Origin: Aeromonas bestiarum
Lineage (GTDB): Bacteria; Pseudomonadota; Gammaproteobacteria; Enterobacterales; Aeromonadaceae
DNA length: 64,000 bases
Direction: 5' to 3'
Assembly: GCF_000819745.1 (NCBI RefSeq)
Contig: NZ_CDDA01000032.1
Location: 160,849 to 224,848, forward strand
Part shown: positions 9,176 to 17,492 of the stretch, piece after piece
How the letters are laid out: each line of letters opens with the position of its first letter
How positions within the stretch are numbered: position 1 is the first letter of the stretch
Translations under genes and position numbers: made by a program
Notes under the pieces: generated by a model
Seen by the model: only the letters and a program-made list of their open reading frames with translations
Database searches by the model: none
Told to the model about the DNA's origin: nothing

Positions 9176-9245
9176 CGGGAGGCCAGGGCATTTCTTTCCT
9201 GACCCTTACAGCTCGAACATCGGCTGACGGCGGTTTTCCCCTATC
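9176..9245 (-). promoter_or_regulatory. Candidate Moco riboswitch in the moaA leader
   Basis: The leader before moaA is strongly structured on the minus strand. One hairpin pairs GGTCAGG (9198-9204) with CCTGGCC (9181-9187). A second lies in 9209-9226 (CAGC/GCTG continuing into CGA/TCG). GCCTCCCG (9177-9184) lies just before the ribosome site. E. coli moaA is controlled by the molybdenum-cofactor riboswitch, whose conserved parts I recall as similar to these, but I could not score it against the covariance model. Confidence 0.45.
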
Positions 9246-9364
9246 GCAAGGACTTAGGCAAAACAGCTCGGAGTTCATCTAGTTTTTCGATGCTAGCACA
9301 AGTTGGAGTACACTCCCATGCTACTTTGTGGGGTTATTGTCTGATGCGAAGGAAGACGATCAGC

Positions 9365-11077
9365 ATGGGAAAGTGGTTCAAAGTGCATTCGGTCAGCAGC
9401 GCCATCGGGCGCTCCATGGTGCTCATTCTGTTCATGGCGAGCCTGATCGCCGTGGTGGCCATGGTGACCCTGTTCTACTCGGTGCCCGATGCCAAGGCGA
9501 TCAACCTGTCGGGTTCGCTGCGGATGCAGGCCTACCGCATGGCCTACGAGATAGAGCAGGGCCAGCCCGTGCTGGGACGACTCGATCAGTTTGAACAGAC
9601 GCTGCATGCGGCCGAGTTGCAGGAGACCCAGCGCTGGATCACCCCTGCCTCCCTGCGCCGCACCTATGGCGAAGTATTGCTGCAATGGCAGGTGATGCGC
9701 GAGCACATCGAGAATGCCACCCCCAGACGCTACACAGACAACACTGAGCAGTTTGTGGCGGCCATCGACGACTTCGTCAACCAGATGCAGTACCACGTGG
9801 AGTTCAAGGTGCGCATGCTGGCGCTGGCGGAAGGGTTAGGGCTGCTCTCCATCATCACCATCGCCTGGTTTACCGTGCGGTTTACCCGCCAGCAGGTGGT
9901 GGCACCGCTCAACCAGCTGGTCTATTGCGCCCGCCAGATCCAGCGCCAGGAGTTCGATCTCACCCTGCCCCCCCATTGCGAGAACGAGCTGGGGGAGTTG
10001 TCGGGCGCCTTCGTCACCATGGCCGACGAGCTGGGCAAGCTCTATCGGGAGCTGGAGAGCAAGGTGGAAGAGAAGACCGCCAAACTGCAGCAGGCCAACG
10101 ACACCCTCTCCTTCCTCTACAGCACAGCCCAGAAGCTGCATGCGGCGCCGCTGAGCCGGCGCACCCTGCTCAAGCTGCTGGAGCGGGCCGCTGCCCATCA
10201 GCACATAGACCACATACGGCTGACCCGCTTCGAACACAACGCCATGCCGGACTACATCACGGGGCGCAAGGGCTGGCCCGGCGATCTCGACTCAGTGGTG
10301 AGCTTTCATCTGCAGATGGATGAGCAGGAGTACGGCCGGCTTGACGTGATCAGCAGCCACCCCATAGACGAGCGGCTGATGAAGAACTTCTCCATGCTGC
10401 TGGCCCAGGTGCTGCACAAGGATCAGACCCTGCTGCAACATCAGCGGCTGCTGCTGATGGAAGAGAGAGCCGTCATCGCCCGCGAGCTGCACGACTCGCT
10501 GGCCCAGGCGCTCTCCTATCTCAAGATCCAGTCCACCCTGCTCAAACGCGCCTTCGCCAAGGGGGAATCCGCCAAGACAGAGGCCGCCATGCAACAGATC
10601 GACGAGGGGCTCAGCAGCGCCTACACCCAGCTGCGCGAGCTGCTCGGCACCTTCCGCCTCAGCATAGGTGACGCCAATCTGGGGGAAGCCATCAAGGTGA
10701 TGCTGGAACAGCTCAAGCCACAGACCCAGGCCGAGATCGGGCTCCATTACGGTCTGGCCGATACGGATCTGGAGGCGGGCCAGCATATCCATATCCTGCA
10801 GCTGATCCGTGAGGCAGTGCTCAACGCCATCAAACATGCCAACGCGCAAGTGATTGATGTTAGCTGTGAGACCCTCGCCAATGGTAACATTCAGGTTCAG
10901 ATTTCAGATGACGGTGTTGGAATAGGGATCGCAAGCTCGGCGGTCAACCACTATGGCCTTAGCATCATGAATGAGCGTGCCAGCAAGTTGCATGGTCTGC
11001 TGACCATCAGCGAGCAGCCGCCCAGAGGCACCTGCGTACATCTGACCTTTCCCACCAGCCTAACAAGAGATGCCTGA
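9365..11077 (+). CDS. narQ: Nitrate/nitrite sensor histidine kinase NarQ
   Basis: About 570 residues. NarQ detects nitrate and nitrite in the periplasm and phosphorylates NarP. It has an N-terminal transmembrane helix, then the nitrate-binding P-box DAKAINLSGSLRMQAYRMAY, a periplasmic helical sensor, a second helix at about residue 160, HAMP and GAF-like linker regions, the HisKA_3 H-box ARELHDSLAQALSYLKIQ, and a HATPase domain with DDGVGI. Start choice is uncertain: 9365 has AAGGA 11 nt upstream, while 9344 and 9290 are in frame. It is divergent from moaA and overlaps narP. Confidence 0.92.
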   Translation: MGKWFKVHSVSSAIGRSMVLILFMASLIAVVAMVTLFYSVPDAKAINLSGSLRMQAYRMAYEIEQGQPVLGRLDQFEQTLHAAELQETQRWITPASLRRTYGEVLLQWQVMREHIENATPRRYTDNTEQFVAAIDDFVNQMQYHVEFKVRMLALAEGLGLLSIITIAWFTVRFTRQQVVAPLNQLVYCARQIQRQEFDLTLPPHCENELGELSGAFVTMADELGKLYRELESKVEEKTAKLQQANDTLSFLYSTAQKLHAAPLSRRTLLKLLERAAAHQHIDHIRLTRFEHNAMPDYITGRKGWPGDLDSVVSFHLQMDEQEYGRLDVISSHPIDERLMKNFSMLLAQVLHKDQTLLQHQRLLLMEERAVIARELHDSLAQALSYLKIQSTLLKRAFAKGESAKTEAAMQQIDEGLSSAYTQLRELLGTFRLSIGDANLGEAIKVMLEQLKPQTQAEIGLHYGLADTDLEAGQHIHILQLIREAVLNAIKHANAQVIDVSCETLANGNIQVQISDDGVGIGIASSAVNHYGLSIMNERASKLHGLLTISEQPPRGTCVHLTFPTSLTRDA

Positions 11078-11715
11078 TGGACGAGATGAAATATAGTGTT
11101 CTGGTCGTGGATGACCATCCCCTCATGCGCAAAGGGATTGTGCAATTGCTGGCCCTGGAAGAGAACATAGAGGTGGTCGGTGAAGCGTCCAACGGCACCG
11201 ACGCCGTCGCCATGGCCAAGGAGTCCGAACCGGATCTGATCCTGCTCGACCTCAACATGAAAGGCCTCTCCGGTCTGGATACCCTCAAGGCGCTGCGCAC
11301 CGAAGAGGTCACCTCCCGGGTGGTGATCCTGACCGTCTCGGATGCCCGCCAGGACGTGGTCGCCCTGCTCAAGGCCGGCGCCGATGGCTATCTGCTCAAG
11401 GATACCGAGCCAGAGATGCTGCTCGCCCAGCTGGCGGACGTGATGACCGGCAAACAGATCCTGAGCGAGCCGCTGCGCCCCTACCTCGAGAACATCTACG
11501 AGCTGGATCATCTGCAGCAGAAGCTGGAGAGCCTGACCCGTCGCGAGATGCAGATCCTGCGCGAGATTGCCAAGGGCCTCTCCAACAAGCAGGTCGCCTC
11601 CGTGCTCCATATTTCCGAGGGCACGGTCAAGGTGCACGTGAAGAGTCTGCTGAAGAAACTCGAGGCCCAGAGCCGCGTCGAAGCGGCCGTCATGTACCTG
11701 GAACAGCGCAACTAA
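11077..11715 (+). CDS. narP: Nitrate/nitrite response regulator NarP
   Basis: 212 residues of the NarL/FixJ class. The receiver domain has the acidic pair in VVDDHPLMRKG, the phosphoacceptor in DLILLDLNMKG, and the conserved lysine in YLLKDTEPE. The C-terminal LuxR-type helix-turn-helix is LTRREMQILREIAKGLSNKQVA followed by HISEGTVKVHVKSLLKKL. The ATG overlaps the narQ stop (TGATG), so the pair is co-translated. NarP activates nap in E. coli; the nap operon here lies 3 kb away, which fits that role. NarL is the alternative name, but no narX or narG is seen. Confidence 0.88.
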   Translation: MDEMKYSVLVVDDHPLMRKGIVQLLALEENIEVVGEASNGTDAVAMAKESEPDLILLDLNMKGLSGLDTLKALRTEEVTSRVVILTVSDARQDVVALLKAGADGYLLKDTEPEMLLAQLADVMTGKQILSEPLRPYLENIYELDHLQQKLESLTRREMQILREIAKGLSNKQVASVLHISEGTVKVHVKSLLKKLEAQSRVEAAVMYLEQRN

Positions 11716-11790
11716 CGCGCGCTGGCAGAGGTGGATGAACGCAGGCAACCGAGCGCCTTGCTTCGCTCTATTCATGCCTTGAAAAACCAA

Positions 11791-11810
11791 AGCCCCGCAT
11801 CGTCGGGGCT
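11791..11810 (+). terminator. Intrinsic terminator after narP
   Basis: Stem AGCCCCG / CGGGGCT with a 6-nt loop, followed by TTCCTT. It lies 76 nt after the narP stop. Confidence 0.8.
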
Positions 11811-12309
11811 TTCCTTATCTGCGCTACATCCGCGCGAAACCCGACCCGTCCCCCTTCACCCCACAACAAGCAAGATGGGCGACCACACACTCCCGCTTGT
11901 GTGGAAGCGGGATTCACCCGCCGATTCACCGCATCCGTCACTGCGGCGCACTTCTATCTTCTCATTTCTCGAACCGGGCTCCCCTGCCTGCTCACACCTT
12001 GTACTCAGGCCGGCGACGCGGCTTGCACGCCGCCGCAACGGCCATGCGCATTTTGCACTTGGCTCTTTGCAAGATGCGATGCGCTTCAATTCAGGACGCG
12101 AAGAGAGCGAGGGCCGAGTACTCAGGATCCGGCCGTATTCAGCTGACTACGGGATCACCTTGGCAAAAAAGATAAAAATATAAATATCTGATTATTAATA
12201 AATTTCAGACTCAATTTGGAGACTGACACCTCCATTTTGGGGCCTTTTTCATCCTCTGGCACAGTCGCTGCATTGTCCTATTCAGCAACTACTCAATGGA
12301 GGACGGAAC
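11811..12309 (+). other. Gap with no confident gene; one strong hairpin
   Basis: About 500 bp without a convincing gene. ORFs across it have no recognisable sequence and no good ribosome site. A perfect 8-bp inverted repeat TCCCGCTT-(6)-AAGCGGGA lies at 11891-11912 but has no T-run. GC-rich stems around 12010-12045 could form RNA structure. The last 130 bp are AT-rich and probably hold the promoter of the next gene. Confidence 0.5.
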
Positions 12310-12885
12310 ATGAAACTTCAACCCTTGGCATTGTTCCCCTTGCCTTCCCACATACTGCCTGGTGGCAAGCTTCCGCTGCGTTTGTTTGAACCGCGCCACC
12401 TGCAGATGCTCAAAGAGTCATTCATCAATGACCAGGGTTTCGGCATAGTGATGGAAGAGGCGACCACCACGGGCAAGTCCGGGCGCATACTGCCGGTCGG
12501 CACCCGGGTGAAGGTGACCGATTTCTACACCCTGAATGACGGCCTGCTCGGCGTCACTGTGCTCGGCATGGAACGTTTCTGCATCCATGAGATGGAAACG
12601 GACGAGATGGGATTGCGCCGGGCCAAGGTCGAAGCGCTGCCCAACTGGCCGAGCGCCCATTCAGACTTCAGTGACAAACCGCTGGTCACCCGGCTGCGGG
12701 AAGTGTTCGAGCAGTATCCGGAGCTCGATGAACTCTACCCGGACAAACAGTTTGACGATGCGGCCTGGCTCTGCCAACGCTGGCTCGAAATTCTGCCCAT
12801 GCCCATCTACGAAAAACAGATGTTGATTGCCAAACAAAATAGCGAAGCGGCCCGTCAATTCCTGCGCCGACTGATCGCACAGTGA
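12310..12885 (+). CDS. Stand-alone Lon N-terminal (substrate-binding) domain protein
   Basis: 191 residues. The start ALFPLPSHILPGGKLPLRLFEPRH is the signature of the Lon protease N-terminal PUA-like domain, which fills nearly the whole protein. There is no AAA or protease domain. Such proteins are common in Gammaproteobacteria; the domain binds substrates in Lon, but the function of the free version is not established. GGAGG lies 8 nt before the ATG. It stands alone, with a structured gap on each side. Confidence 0.85.
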   Translation: MKLQPLALFPLPSHILPGGKLPLRLFEPRHLQMLKESFINDQGFGIVMEEATTTGKSGRILPVGTRVKVTDFYTLNDGLLGVTVLGMERFCIHEMETDEMGLRRAKVEALPNWPSAHSDFSDKPLVTRLREVFEQYPELDELYPDKQFDDAAWLCQRWLEILPMPIYEKQMLIAKQNSEAARQFLRRLIAQ

Positions 12886-12898
12886 GTCAAAGAGAACA

Positions 12899-12950
12899 TT
12901 GCAAAATGCGAATATTCCCACAATGAAAATAAGAATTTCGCATTTTGCAA
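12899..12950. repeat. 14-bp perfect inverted repeat with 24-bp spacer
   Basis: TTGCAAAATGCGAA (12899-12912) is exactly mirrored by TTCGCATTTTGCAA (12937-12950), starting 13 bp after the Lon-domain gene. The arms are AT-rich and have no T-run, so this is not an ordinary terminator. It looks like a two-site operator or a remnant of a mobile end. Confidence 0.8.
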
Positions 12951-13012
12951 ACGGCGGTGATCGATAAAAAGCAATAACACAGCCGCAAGCCGCATAAACA
13001 GGTTCTGAAAAG

Positions 13013-13029
13013 TTGGCACGACTTTTTCA
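13013..13029 (+). promoter_or_regulatory. Near-consensus sigma-54 promoter
   Basis: TTGGCACGACTTTTTCA matches the sigma-54 consensus YTGGCACGrNNNTTGCW at every fixed position except T for G at -13. The spacing between the two elements is correct. It would start transcription near 13040, and the only thing downstream before an intrinsic terminator is a 77-nt non-coding stretch. Confidence 0.5.
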
Positions 13030-13039
13030 TATAGAATCG

Positions 13040-13116
13040 TACAACCCGATTTATCCCGTGCTCTCTTCAGTATTTGCTGAAGAATTGGTCAACCACCCAG
13101 GTTGACCATTTTTTTT
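13040..13116 (+). ncRNA. Candidate sigma-54-dependent small RNA
   Basis: The stretch from the predicted start to the T-run is about 77 nt. It contains a hairpin TCTTCAG-(6)-CTGAAGA, then a textbook terminator: TGGTCAACC, loop of 5, GGTTGACCA, and eight T residues. The terminator works on the plus strand only; in the other direction no U-run follows. It could instead be a late terminator for the Lon-domain gene 200 bp upstream. It lacks the conserved core I know for Vibrio Qrr RNAs, so no family is assigned. Confidence 0.45.
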
Positions 13117-15211
13117 ACCTGCGATCCGGCAACACTGGGCTGATATGGCGCTGCAGGCACTCTCTCAGTCGCATCAGGCTGATGGGCTTGGCCAGAAAAT
13201 CATCCATTCCCTGGGCCAGACAACGGGCCCTGTCTTCGGCCATGGCATTGGCCGTCAAGGCCACTATGGGCACCTTGCAGCCCAGTTCCCGCAAGCGGCG
13301 AGTCGCCTCCAGCCCATCCATCTGCGGCATCCGCATGTCCATCAGGATGAGATCCGGCTGCTGCTCCGCCACCTGGGCCAGCGCCTCCAGGCCATTGGCC
13401 GCGAGCCGTACCCGGCTCACCAGTTTTTGCAGCATGAGGGACACCACCAGCTGGTTGACCGGGCTGTCTTCCACCACCAGCACATCCAGATCCTGTATGG
13501 GCAATTGATCCGGCTCGGGCCGGCTGCTGCACTCGCACGGCAGCGCCATGCCGGGCAGCTCGAACCAGAAGCAGCTGCCCTGGCCGGGCGCACTTTGCAG
13601 ACGGATCTCCCCGCCCATCAGCTCCACCAGCCGTTTGCTGATGGCCAGCCCCAGTCCGGTCCCGGAAAAACGGCGGGTCGCCGAGCTGTCGACCTGGGAG
13701 AAGGGCTCGAACAGGAGCGCCTGATCCTCGGCCGAGATGCCGATCCCGGTATCGGTCACCGACACCCGCAGCCGTTGCTCGTGCCAGTCCAGTTGCAGCA
13801 AGACGCTGCCCTGGCTGGTGAACTTCACCGCGTTGCCGAGCAGGTTGCTGATCACCTGCGACAGCCGCACCGGATCACCCTGCAACTGGGGCGGAACCGC
13901 CTCATCCACCCGCCAGCGCAGGGCTATGCCTTTGCTCCTGGCGCGCTCTTGCAGCGGTTCGATCAGGGATTGGCACAGCTGGGTGGGGAGCAGGGTCTCG
14001 CAATGAAACTCCAGGGTATGAGATTCGATTTTCGAGAAATCGAGCACATCGTCGATGATGGTCTGCAGCAGACGGGCCGAGTGGGTGGCATGTCCGAGCA
14101 GGGTCTGCTGCTGAGGCTCGAGCTGGGCATGTTGCAACAGATCCAGCATGCCCAGCACCGCATTCATGGGGGAGCGGATCTCGTGGGTCATCATGGCCAG
14201 GAACTGCGACTTGGCACGGTTGGCCGCCTCGGCCTCATCCCGTGCCCGGGCCAGCTCCTGCTCGCGGCGGATCTGGTTGCCCACATCCCGCGCCGTGCCC
14301 CGATAGCCGATGAAGACACCGGCGGCGTCAAAGCAGGGCTCGGCGTTGATCTCCATCCAGCAGGGTCCCCTGGCCAGGCTGACCTGGGCTCGTACCGCCC
14401 GCACCGGCAGATGCAGCTCGATGAGGCGGCGGTACTTGCCCCACTCGGGATCCCGCCGATCATAGACGTAATCGTAGAGACTCTGACCGGGCGGATGCGC
14501 TTTCACATCCCCCTGATAGCCGGGCGCCGACACATAGCTGAGCCTGTGTTCCGTGTCCGTCTCCCAGAACCAGTCGGAGGCCATGCCGGCGAAGCTGCGA
14601 AAACGCTGCTCGCTGGTCTGCAGCGCCAGCGTCTTGAGCTCGACCTGCTCCTGCAAGCGGGCCCGATAGGCGATGTTGACCAGCGCCTGGGAGATGAGCG
14701 GACGGCAGCGTTGCATCGCCGCCTTGCTCTTGAGATCGAAGGTGCCCATCACGGCATGACGGCAGATGAGGACGCCGGAGAAACCGGGGGCGCGCAACCC
14801 CGTCATCATGACGCTGGCCCAGCCGGCCACATCGGCCAGTGGCGCCAGCTCGGGCAACTGGGTCGGGTCATAGATGACCAGGGTCTCCCCCTCGATGGCG
14901 CGAGAGAAGAGCGGGGTCAGCTGCCAGCGGCGTCCCACCTCGCCATTCTGGGTGCTGAGGTGGGTGATGCCACTGCCAGCTTCCCAGGCCACCACATCCG
15001 CATGTTCGAAACCGATGAAGGGCTTGAGCGCCTGGATGAGGCTGTCCAGCACCTGCTCCAGGGTCTGGGCATCGGCCAGCGTCGCGACCCCGCACAGCAG
15101 GGTCTGCGACTCCTGGCGGTACTTGGCCTCGCGTTCCCGACAACGCACCAGCTCCACCAGCGTGGTCTGCAGCTTGTCACCCAGGGCTTCCAATTCCGTA
15201 TTACCTATCAT
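13115..15211 (-). CDS. Hybrid sensor histidine kinase/response regulator
   Basis: 698 residues, no clear transmembrane helix, so probably cytoplasmic. Domains in order: a GAF-like sensory region (about 40-190), a PAS domain (about 205-320, with FRSFAGMASDWFWETD), HisKA with the phospho-histidine in MMTHEIRSPMN, a HATPase domain with NLLGNAVKFTS and GTGLGLAIS, and a C-terminal receiver with the phospho-aspartate in LILMDMRMPQMDG. It lacks its own HPt domain, and a free HPt protein is encoded 2.3 kb away. It is 20 nt downstream of the FIST gene, so its signal probably comes through FIST. Target unknown. Confidence 0.92.
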   Translation of the reverse strand: MIGNTELEALGDKLQTTLVELVRCREREAKYRQESQTLLCGVATLADAQTLEQVLDSLIQALKPFIGFEHADVVAWEAGSGITHLSTQNGEVGRRWQLTPLFSRAIEGETLVIYDPTQLPELAPLADVAGWASVMMTGLRAPGFSGVLICRHAVMGTFDLKSKAAMQRCRPLISQALVNIAYRARLQEQVELKTLALQTSEQRFRSFAGMASDWFWETDTEHRLSYVSAPGYQGDVKAHPPGQSLYDYVYDRRDPEWGKYRRLIELHLPVRAVRAQVSLARGPCWMEINAEPCFDAAGVFIGYRGTARDVGNQIRREQELARARDEAEAANRAKSQFLAMMTHEIRSPMNAVLGMLDLLQHAQLEPQQQTLLGHATHSARLLQTIIDDVLDFSKIESHTLEFHCETLLPTQLCQSLIEPLQERARSKGIALRWRVDEAVPPQLQGDPVRLSQVISNLLGNAVKFTSQGSVLLQLDWHEQRLRVSVTDTGIGISAEDQALLFEPFSQVDSSATRRFSGTGLGLAISKRLVELMGGEIRLQSAPGQGSCFWFELPGMALPCECSSRPEPDQLPIQDLDVLVVEDSPVNQLVVSLMLQKLVSRVRLAANGLEALAQVAEQQPDLILMDMRMPQMDGLEATRRLRELGCKVPIVALTANAMAEDRARCLAQGMDDFLAKPISLMRLRECLQRHISPVLPDRR

Positions 15212-15231
15212 CTTGTTTCCAGCGCCATATA

Positions 15232-16410
15232 TCAGCTGTCGAGGAAGATCACGCTCGATACCATCAGGTTGCCGTGTGCCAGCTCACCGTGGGGCAGACG
15301 CCCCTGCTCACCGAAGGTGAACGGGGTAATGAAGGGGATCTCCCCCAGCCGGGTGTGAAATTGATCGACGAATTGGCATAAGCTATCACCAAGAGCCAAG
15401 CGACAACCAGCACAAAAGATCACTAGGGCCCCGAACGGCTGCATCTCGGCGGTCATGCCGTACTCGGGTTCGATGCGGGTCGCATTCAGACTGCGTTGCA
15501 GCAAGCCTTCCTGACTGCTGTACATCAACAGCAGCCGCTCGCCGAGCCGGGTATCGGTGAAGAGGCGCAATCCGCCACCTTCTGTCACCGCCTCGGGATG
15601 GGAGAGCTTGTAGTAGGGCATGTCGTCCAGGGTGCCCACCTGGCGGGCCAGCGGCGAGAGGGTGGTATCCCGCAGTATGGGTCCCACAGGCCAGGCAGTG
15701 GTTCGCCCGGTCCAGCGAGCGTAGACCTCGGCGGCGGGCTCATGATCTATGGTGAGGATCTCGCGCCCCGCCAGGGCGGTAATGGTGCCGCGATGCTCGG
15801 TCGGGACATAGCCGGAATGAAACTGGAACGCCAGCTGGCAATCGGGATAGAGCACCGCCAGCACAACTCCCTCGCGGGCACTGCCCTCATCCCAGCACAA
15901 CTGCCAGTCGCCGCTGACACTGTTGTCGGCCGCCGAGCCTCCCACGACAGGGACGGTCGTTCCCAGCTCGGCTTCGATACTGGCCAGCATCGCCTCCTCC
16001 TGACCCGGGCTGGCGTGCAACAGTATGAGCTGAGGCAGCTCGCCGGGACGCCCGCCATCGGCGATGGCGGCACGCAACAGCTGGCGAATATCCACCTCAT
16101 CCCCCGCCAGCCCCGCCACCCCATAGGCTCCCTTGTCATCGTAGAGGGCGGCCACCGCCAGCCCTATCCCCTGACGGGCGTGGTGGCCAACCTGGGTCAT
16201 GACGCCACCGCAGGAGCTGCACCCTATCAGTCGGGTCGTCGGAAACTGCTGCTTGAGGTGATGGCGCAGTTCCTCGGCATCATGAGCTTGGGTAAAATAG
16301 ACCAATAACAGCGAAGGGGAATGAGGCGATTGAGCGAGCAGCCGCTCACTGACCTGCCGGGCAGCCAGCAGGGAGGTCTCTTCAAGAGAGTGAGCCGTCA
16401 GAAAGTTCAA
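15232..16410 (-). CDS. FIST-domain sensory protein
   Basis: About 392 residues with a FIST N domain in the first half (LIGCSSCGGVMTQ) and a FIST C domain in the second (AEVYARWTG, EYGMTAEMQPFGALVIFCAGCRLALG). FIST proteins are small-molecule sensors, possibly for amino acids, usually encoded next to signalling proteins. The start is unusual: AGGAG abuts an ATG (16416), so the TTG at 16410, 6 nt after AGGAG, is the better choice. It lies directly upstream of the hybrid kinase in the same direction, which suggests a sensor-kinase pair. Confidence 0.88.
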   Translation of the reverse strand: MNFLTAHSLEETSLLAARQVSERLLAQSPHSPSLLLVYFTQAHDAEELRHHLKQQFPTTRLIGCSSCGGVMTQVGHHARQGIGLAVAALYDDKGAYGVAGLAGDEVDIRQLLRAAIADGGRPGELPQLILLHASPGQEEAMLASIEAELGTTVPVVGGSAADNSVSGDWQLCWDEGSAREGVVLAVLYPDCQLAFQFHSGYVPTEHRGTITALAGREILTIDHEPAAEVYARWTGRTTAWPVGPILRDTTLSPLARQVGTLDDMPYYKLSHPEAVTEGGGLRLFTDTRLGERLLLMYSSQEGLLQRSLNATRIEPEYGMTAEMQPFGALVIFCAGCRLALGDSLCQFVDQFHTRLGEIPFITPFTFGEQGRLPHGELAHGNLMVSSVIFLDS

Positions 16411-16529
16411 CACCATCTCCTAGTTGTTCATGATGCTGGGGGTAAGCAAAAATCATACCTTTATCAAACAATTATCTGCTTTCATCGGCTAGAATGGCCC
16501 TCAATTGAGCCCAACCACAGGACAGCTGC

Positions 16530-17441
16530 ATGTGGCAGAAAAACATCAATGACTTTGACCGGGTCGTCGCCATCGGTGGCGGCCACGGCATGGGCCGCGT
16601 GCTCTCTTCACTCTCGTTTCTCGGCCAGCGGCTGACCGGCATAGTCGCCACCACGGACGATGGCGGATCCACTGGGCGCCTGCGCAAGAGCCAGGAGTGT
16701 ATCGCCTGGGGAGATCTGCGCAACTGCCTCAATCAGCTGGTGACGGATCCCAGCATCGGCAGTCTGTTGTTTGAATATCGCTTCGCCGGCCGCGGTGAGC
16801 TGGCGGGTCACAACCTCGGCAACCTGATGCTGCTGGCTCTCGACAACCTCTGCGTACGCCCTCTTGATGCTATCAAGCTCATCAGTGACATGCTGAAAAT
16901 AGAGTCACAATTGTTACCCATGTCAGAATTTCCCACCGACCTGTGTGCCCACACCGTCTGTGGCAAGCAGATCCTGGGAGAGGTCTCCATCGATCAGCTC
17001 GATACGCCACCGCTCTCCCTGAGCCTGAGCCCGGAAGTACCGGCGACTCGCGAGGCGGTGCAGGCGCTGGCTCAGGCCGACATGATTATACTCGGGCCCG
17101 GCAGCTTCCTCACCTCCATCATGCCGCCCCTGCTGCTGGCCGAGGTGGCGCAAGCCATCAATGAGAGCGATGCCATGCTGGTGTTCATCTGCAATCTGGT
17201 GGCCGAGAATGGCCCCGCCAGTCAGCTGAGTCTGATCAACCAATGGCGCTGGCTGGAGTCACGGGTCGGTACGGGTCGTGTCGATGCCATTCTAGCGCCC
17301 ACAGGGGAGTATCCGGCCGAGTTGGCCAGCCGCCTGATCCAGGCCGAGCTGGGTGAGGCCGAGCTCCCCCATCGCCACGACAGACTGAAACTCAAGCTGG
17401 CGCTGGATCGGGTGATCCAGCAACTGGTCAATCAACGCTGA
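16530..17441 (+). CDS. YbhK/YvcK-like CofD-family protein
   Basis: 303 residues. The start has the CofD-fold nucleotide-binding motif AIGGGHGMGRVLSSL, then ATTDDGGSTGRLR, WGDLRNCL and ILGPGSFLTSIMPPLLL, all signatures of the YvcK/YbhK family. YvcK binds UDP-sugars and is needed for growth on gluconeogenic carbon sources in Bacillus; the E. coli homologue is YbhK. AGGAC precedes the ATG. It lies between the FIST-kinase pair and the HPt gene on the opposite strand, with no obvious link to them. Confidence 0.88.
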   Translation: MWQKNINDFDRVVAIGGGHGMGRVLSSLSFLGQRLTGIVATTDDGGSTGRLRKSQECIAWGDLRNCLNQLVTDPSIGSLLFEYRFAGRGELAGHNLGNLMLLALDNLCVRPLDAIKLISDMLKIESQLLPMSEFPTDLCAHTVCGKQILGEVSIDQLDTPPLSLSLSPEVPATREAVQALAQADMIILGPGSFLTSIMPPLLLAEVAQAINESDAMLVFICNLVAENGPASQLSLINQWRWLESRVGTGRVDAILAPTGEYPAELASRLIQAELGEAELPHRHDRLKLKLALDRVIQQLVNQR

Positions 17442-17492
17442 TGGCAGCTACGCGCAGCGGTGAACCGGCTGGTTCCCCGCTGTGCAGCAAGC

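Noticed and set aside
11731..12183. 150-codon plus-strand ORF after narP
   Set aside because: It runs through the narP terminator, has no ribosome site and an unstructured Arg/Ser/Pro-rich product.
13040..13116. Qrr-family quorum-sensing small RNA
   Set aside because: The promoter type fits, but the conserved Qrr core known from Vibrio is not present, so only a generic small-RNA call is made.
13145..15358. 737-codon open frame on the plus strand opposite the hybrid kinase
   Set aside because: Antisense shadow of the kinase; the kinase strand has all the expected motifs.
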